Of a DNA stretch of 64,000 nucleotides, positions 60,375-64,000 are shown in pieces. How positions within the stretch are numbered: the stretch's first letter is position 1; the number at the start of each line of letters is the position of its first letter. Source of the DNA: Chelatococcus asaccharovorans. GTDB lineage: Bacteria; Pseudomonadota; Alphaproteobacteria; Rhizobiales; Beijerinckiaceae. The stretch lies in assembly GCF_003201475.1 (NCBI RefSeq), contig NZ_QJJK01000004.1:132631-196630 (forward strand), given 5' to 3'. Both the position numbers and the translations under genes were made by a program. The notes under the pieces were generated by a model. It searched no databases and was not told the DNA's origin. It was given only the letters and a program-made list of their open reading frames with translations.

Positions 60375-61574
60375 ATGTTGAAGCAGGATGGGGCTCTAAA
60401 GGGCCTGAAGATCGTAGAATTCGCGCACGTGATCGCCGGACCGCTTGCAGGAACCCTCATGGCGGACCTTGGCGCAACAGTCGTTCATGTCGAGGATCCC
60501 GGCGCGGGCGATCCGCAGCGCACCGCGGGACCGGACAAGGACGGCGTCCATCTGTGGTGGCAGATGGCGGGGCGTAACAAGCACTCCGTGACGTTGAACC
60601 TGCGCAGCGACGCGGGGCGCAAAGTCGCCGAGGAATTAGCGGCCTGGGCCGACGTGGTGATCACCAATTTCCGCGTGGAAACCCTTGAGAAATGGGGGTT
60701 GGATTTCGCTTCGCTCAACAGGATCAACCCAAAGATCATCATGCTGCAGGTGACGGGCTTCGGTGCGACGTCGTCGCGCCGCAACGAACCGGGCTTTGGC
60801 AAGGTGGGCGAGGCGATGAGCGGTGTCGTCAACCTGACCGGCTTTCCCGACGGTCCGCCTGTCCACACCGGGTTTTCGCACGGCGATTCAGTCACGGGTC
60901 TGATGGGCGCCTATGCTGTCCAGGCCGCCCTTTATCGCAAGCATACCGATCCCGATTTCCGCGGCGAATGGATTGACCTGGCACTCTACGACGGCTTGTT
61001 CCGGCTGATCGAATGGCAGGTCGTATTTCACGATCAATTGGGCGAGCCGCCGCAGCGGATGGGAAACAAGCTGGCAGCTGCCCCTGCCGCCGTTATCAAC
61101 ATGTACAAGACCGCCGATGACCGCTGGCTGACTGTTACCTCCGGCACCCCGCGTGCCGTCCTGAACACCGCGAAGCTGGTGGGCGAGCCCGAAGATATGT
61201 ATTCGAACCGCGCCGACCAGGCCCGCAATGCGGACAGGCTCGACAAGCTCCTGGCGGAGTGGATCGCATCCCGAGGCATGGATGAATGTATGGCGGCCAT
61301 GAAGGCCATCGGCGTGGTCGCGTCTCCGATCTATACCGTCGCCGATATTCTTGAGGACGAGACATTCAAGGAGCGTGAGAGTGTCATTGAATTGGACGTT
61401 CCCCGTCTTGGAAAAGTAAAAATGCAGAACGTCTTTCCGCGCATGATGAATTATACCGGGGCGGTCTGGCGGGCGGCGCCGCCGCTGGGAGCCGACAACG
61501 AGCTCGTCTACAAGTCATTTCTCGGGAAATCGGACGAGCAACTGGCCGCCTTGCGGGATGGCGCGGACATCTGA
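60375..61574 (+). CDS. CaiB/BaiF family CoA-transferase (family III)
   Basis: A 399-residue family III CoA-transferase. LKIVEFAHVIAGPLAGTLMA DLG-type start, VTGFGATSSRR and the catalytic Asp in GEWIDLALYDGLF are visible. It activates a carboxylic acid with CoA from another acyl-CoA (for example succinyl-CoA). It is the second CoA-transferase type in this locus, beside the family I enzyme at 55-56 kb, so two different acids are probably activated. ATG 60375 is used since the upstream frame is a shadow. Confidence 0.92.
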   Translation: MLKQDGALKGLKIVEFAHVIAGPLAGTLMADLGATVVHVEDPGAGDPQRTAGPDKDGVHLWWQMAGRNKHSVTLNLRSDAGRKVAEELAAWADVVITNFRVETLEKWGLDFASLNRINPKIIMLQVTGFGATSSRRNEPGFGKVGEAMSGVVNLTGFPDGPPVHTGFSHGDSVTGLMGAYAVQAALYRKHTDPDFRGEWIDLALYDGLFRLIEWQVVFHDQLGEPPQRMGNKLAAAPAAVINMYKTADDRWLTVTSGTPRAVLNTAKLVGEPEDMYSNRADQARNADRLDKLLAEWIASRGMDECMAAMKAIGVVASPIYTVADILEDETFKERESVIELDVPRLGKVKMQNVFPRMMNYTGAVWRAAPPLGADNELVYKSFLGKSDEQLAALRDGADI

Positions 61575-61626
61575 TCCTCGCGGTCAGATGGTGCATTCGT
61601 TGAAGTCAAGGGTTGCAGAAGTCGGG

Positions 61627-62850
61627 ATGACCACGATGGAAAAGCAGCGACATATTGTCATCGTGGGCGCGGGACAGGCCGGATACTCGGTCGCAACTTC
61701 ACTTCGGCGTAAAGGCTTCGGCGGGCGGATTAGTCTATTTGGAAACGAAGATCTTCCGCCCTATCAGCGACCGGCGCTCTCAAAAGCCTTTCTTCTTGGC
61801 AAGATCGACCGAGAACGCCTGTTGCTCAAGCCGGCGACCTCCTACGCGGAGGAGCAGGTCGCGCTTGTCCTGGGCGAAACGGTGGAGGCGCTCCACCCGG
61901 CACGTCGCGAGATCATCGTCAGCGGGGAGGTCGTCACGTATGACGATCTCGTCTTGGCGACGGGCGCAGAACCTCGACGTTTGCCGGATGTGGACGCCAA
62001 TGCGCTCCATGTGCTGCGTGGTTTCGCGGATGCCGAACGGCTGGGTGCGGCCTTGCATCCGGGCCGGAGGCTCCTGATCATTGGCGGGGGTTACATCGGC
62101 CTGGAAACCGCAGCAGTTGCGCGCGCCAAGGGGCTTGACGTCACCGTGCTCGAGGCGGCGCCGCGTATCTTGCAACGCGTCGCGGCACCCGAAACGTCAG
62201 ACTATTTTCGCGCCCTGCATGTCGAACGCGGCGTGACGATTATCGAGGGCGTATCGATGAAGTCGTTGACCGTTGCCGACGAAGTGAGAACCGTCACCCT
62301 GTCCGATGGCCGCCGGCTTGATGCCGACATCGTCGTTCTCGGGATCGGGGTCAGCCCGCGAACCGAGTTGGCGGAACGCGCGGGTATAACCGTCGACAAC
62401 GGTATTGTTGTCGACGCGCAGGGCCGCACGTCGGAGCCGAATGTCTGGGCAGTGGGTGATTGTTGTTCGTTCCCCTATCAGGGGCGCAGGATCCGGTTGG
62501 AAAGTATACCGAATGCGATTGATCAGGCCGGAGTGGTGGCAGGAGCCTTGCTCGGCGCCGACGAGCGCTACGAAGCTCAGCCCTGGTTCTGGTCGGATCA
62601 GTATGAGGTCAAATTGCAGACGGCTGGCCTGAATATTGGATACGACAGGACGATCGTCGCGACGCGCGGTGGCGACAGTCGGTCGTGCGCCGTCTGGTAC
62701 TTCCGCGGGGCAACGGCAATCGCGGTGGATGCGATCAACGACGCGAGAACCTACATGGCCGCGCGACGGGCGTTTCAACTGGATAAGGCGCCAACCTACG
62801 ACGAGATCGCGCGCGCAACTGCCGAACCCAATTTAAGGCCCGCAGGCTGA
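61627..62850 (+). CDS. NAD(P)H-ferredoxin reductase, P450 redox partner
   Basis: A 407-residue FAD reductase of the putidaredoxin/rhodocoxin reductase type. FAD motif is VIVGAGQAGYS (12-22), NAD motif LIIGGGYIGLETAAV (150-164), and the second FAD motif VWAVGDCCSFPY. It transfers electrons from NADH to a [2Fe-2S] ferredoxin and should serve the ferredoxin-P450 pair 13.5 kb upstream, the only such acceptor pair in the window. The preceding gene ends 52 bp before. ATG 61636 is an alternative start. Confidence 0.93.
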   Translation: MTTMEKQRHIVIVGAGQAGYSVATSLRRKGFGGRISLFGNEDLPPYQRPALSKAFLLGKIDRERLLLKPATSYAEEQVALVLGETVEALHPARREIIVSGEVVTYDDLVLATGAEPRRLPDVDANALHVLRGFADAERLGAALHPGRRLLIIGGGYIGLETAAVARAKGLDVTVLEAAPRILQRVAAPETSDYFRALHVERGVTIIEGVSMKSLTVADEVRTVTLSDGRRLDADIVVLGIGVSPRTELAERAGITVDNGIVVDAQGRTSEPNVWAVGDCCSFPYQGRRIRLESIPNAIDQAGVVAGALLGADERYEAQPWFWSDQYEVKLQTAGLNIGYDRTIVATRGGDSRSCAVWYFRGATAIAVDAINDARTYMAARRAFQLDKAPTYDEIARATAEPNLRPAG

Positions 62851-62944
62851 TGCGTTCACCGGCTGCCTCGGAATGGCAGAAACCCATAGCGTGTCCGTAG
62901 CTTGAATAGGCCGGACATTTCAATAACAACCGAGGGAGGGGTCT

Positions 62945-63940
62945 ATGTCTGTCAAATTTAGTGCTACGCGTCGCGGCGTGATATGCGGAGGAGCGTCCGC
63001 TGGGCTCCTCTCACTGGCGTTGCCTGCGCTCGGTCAGACTGCGTGGCCAGAGCGCGAGGTGAAGGTCATCGTGCCGTTTGCGGCCGGTGGCGGAACAGAT
63101 CTTGTCAGCCGTCTCTTCGCCCAGAAGCTTAGCGACAGGCTCGGAAAGCCCTTTTTTGTAGAGAATATGGCCGGCGGGACGGGTGGATCGATCGGAAGCC
63201 GGGAGCTCGCACGCTCGACTCCTAATGGATATACGATTGGAAGCGGGACCTCATCCGGGATCGTCGCGGCCGCGATAGACCCGGGCCCCTACAATCCTTT
63301 GCGGGATCTCGAGCCTATTTCCCGTTACGGCGCGACGACGATTGTTCTCGTCGTCAGTCCGTCGATGCCTGTCCGCACGTTCGCCGAGTTCGTGGCATAT
63401 GCGAAAACGAAGCCGGGCCTCACATATGCGTCGTCGGGCATCGGCAGTGCCAATCATCTGACTGGCGTCATGCTGGCAAAGCAGGCCGGACTTGAGTTGA
63501 CGCATGTGCCCTATAAGGGCGAAGGAGCGGCAATTACCGACGTGTTGTCGGGAACTGTCGACATGATCTTCGTCAGCCTCCCTCTTGGGAGGGTGCATAT
63601 GGAATCGGCCGCCTTGCGCCCGCTGGCGATAACTTCGGCGCAGCGGTTCCCGATGTTCCCCGATCTGCCGACCTTCGTCGAACTGGGTTTCGCCGATTTG
63701 ATCGTTGAGGCTTGGTATGGGCTATATGTGCCGAAGGGAACGCCCGACGCCATCCGTGACAAGCTGGTCGCTGAAATTTCGGCGATACGCCGCGATGAGG
63801 CTGTTCTGAAGCAACTGATCGAACAGTTCACCTTCGACGCGCGCGGGCAGGACGATCCTGAGAAATTCCGCGCTTATATGGAGGCGGAACTTGCACGCTT
63901 CCGCGCTGCAGCCCTGGCTGCCGGGCTGGCCAAAAGCTAA
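62945..63940 (+). CDS. TctC/Bug family substrate-binding protein
   Basis: A 331-residue Bug receptor. The N-terminus has a twin-arginine-like TRRGVICGGASAGLLSLALP signal, then EVKVIVPFAAGGGTDLVSRL and ENMAGGTGGSIGSRELARS, the family signatures. ATG 62945 follows GAGGGAGGG. No tctA/tctB is seen beside it, so it may pair with permeases elsewhere or act as a sensor, as many orphan Bug proteins do. It is 40% or so similar by eye only in motifs to the receptor at 21.0 kb, not a recent duplicate. Confidence 0.92.
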   Translation: MSVKFSATRRGVICGGASAGLLSLALPALGQTAWPEREVKVIVPFAAGGGTDLVSRLFAQKLSDRLGKPFFVENMAGGTGGSIGSRELARSTPNGYTIGSGTSSGIVAAAIDPGPYNPLRDLEPISRYGATTIVLVVSPSMPVRTFAEFVAYAKTKPGLTYASSGIGSANHLTGVMLAKQAGLELTHVPYKGEGAAITDVLSGTVDMIFVSLPLGRVHMESAALRPLAITSAQRFPMFPDLPTFVELGFADLIVEAWYGLYVPKGTPDAIRDKLVAEISAIRRDEAVLKQLIEQFTFDARGQDDPEKFRAYMEAELARFRAAALAAGLAKS

Positions 63941-63959
63941 GCTCGCCAGGAGATACCGC

Positions 63960-64000
63960 ATGCACCGACACGATATTGGCGATCTTGCCGGCGGCGTGGC
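63960..64000 (+). CDS. Start of an unidentified gene (partial)
   Basis: ATG at 63960 follows CAGGAGATACC, a good ribosome-binding site, 20 bp after the TctC stop. The 13 visible codons read MHRHDIGDLAGGV and run off the window. Too short to assign; co-directional with the operon. Confidence 0.6.
   Translation, partial: MHRHDIGDLAGGV

Overview
The window is high-GC alphaproteobacterial DNA, most likely from the Hyphomicrobiales (Rhizobiales). The evidence is the lptB-rpoN-ptsN order at the left end, a copy of a palindrome common in Rhizobiales intergenic DNA (2968-3043), and a large load of tripartite tricarboxylate (TTT) and ABC uptake systems with CoA-linked catabolic enzymes. The genus cannot be fixed from the sequence alone.

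Left block (1-8.6 kb) is core-like: the end of lptB, rpoN (sigma-54), ptsN (EIIA-Ntr), a flavin reductase-like protein, a MarC membrane protein, a SAM-fold protein, a DUF2161 protein, an M48 lipoprotein protease, a thermonuclease-like secreted protein and tRNA-Arg(CCT). The hpf gene usually found between rpoN and ptsN is absent.

From 8.6 to 10.3 kb is an integration scar. An internally deleted tyrosine integrase lies next to the tRNA and is flanked by two direct copies of a 169-bp, two-hairpin element. A third, inverted copy lies at 23.0 kb. Its two hairpin loops can base-pair with each other, and in two copies its CTAG end supplies the stop codon of the neighbouring gene.

The region 10.3-26.5 kb is a catabolic island. 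On the minus strand are a TTT transporter (tctC-tctB-tctA), a BisC-like molybdopterin oxidoreductase, an aldehyde dehydrogenase, two crotonase-fold enzymes, a mercaptopyruvate-type sulfurtransferase, an IclR regulator and a BKACE enzyme. On the plus strand are an HpcH/HpaI aldolase, a cupin-like protein, a DUF6282 putative metal hydrolase and an FAD-linked 2-hydroxyacid dehydrogenase.

From 26.5 to 27.3 kb is a scrap yard of broken mobile genes: an AlpA fragment, a transposase fragment and a possible CBS fragment. From 27.3 to 37.9 kb is an amino-acid-derivative module: a GntR/HutC regulator and M24 peptidase on plus, and on minus an amino-acid ABC transporter, a threonine-synthase-like PLP enzyme, an M20 peptidase, an MFS transporter and an AstE/DoeB-like deacylase. 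Its make-up recalls ectoine-utilisation clusters but is not the same.

From 38.6 to 64 kb is a second large catabolic locus built around a class I cytochrome P450. It has an SDR and a LysR regulator, a branched-chain-type ABC transporter (livHMGF-K), a crotonase, a [2Fe-2S] ferredoxin, the P450 and an SDR. A seven-gene minus-strand operon follows (CoA-transferase, alpha/beta hydrolase, two CitE-like lyases, MmgE/PrpD, double-hotdog hydratase, SDR). A divergent plus-strand operon then runs off the window (two amidohydrolases, Rieske protein, acyl-CoA dehydrogenase, CaiB-type CoA-transferase, ferredoxin reductase, a TctC receptor and a truncated gene). Together they read as uptake, P450 hydroxylation, CoA activation, beta-oxidation-like steps and C-C or ring cleavage of one unknown, probably cyclic, carboxylic acid.
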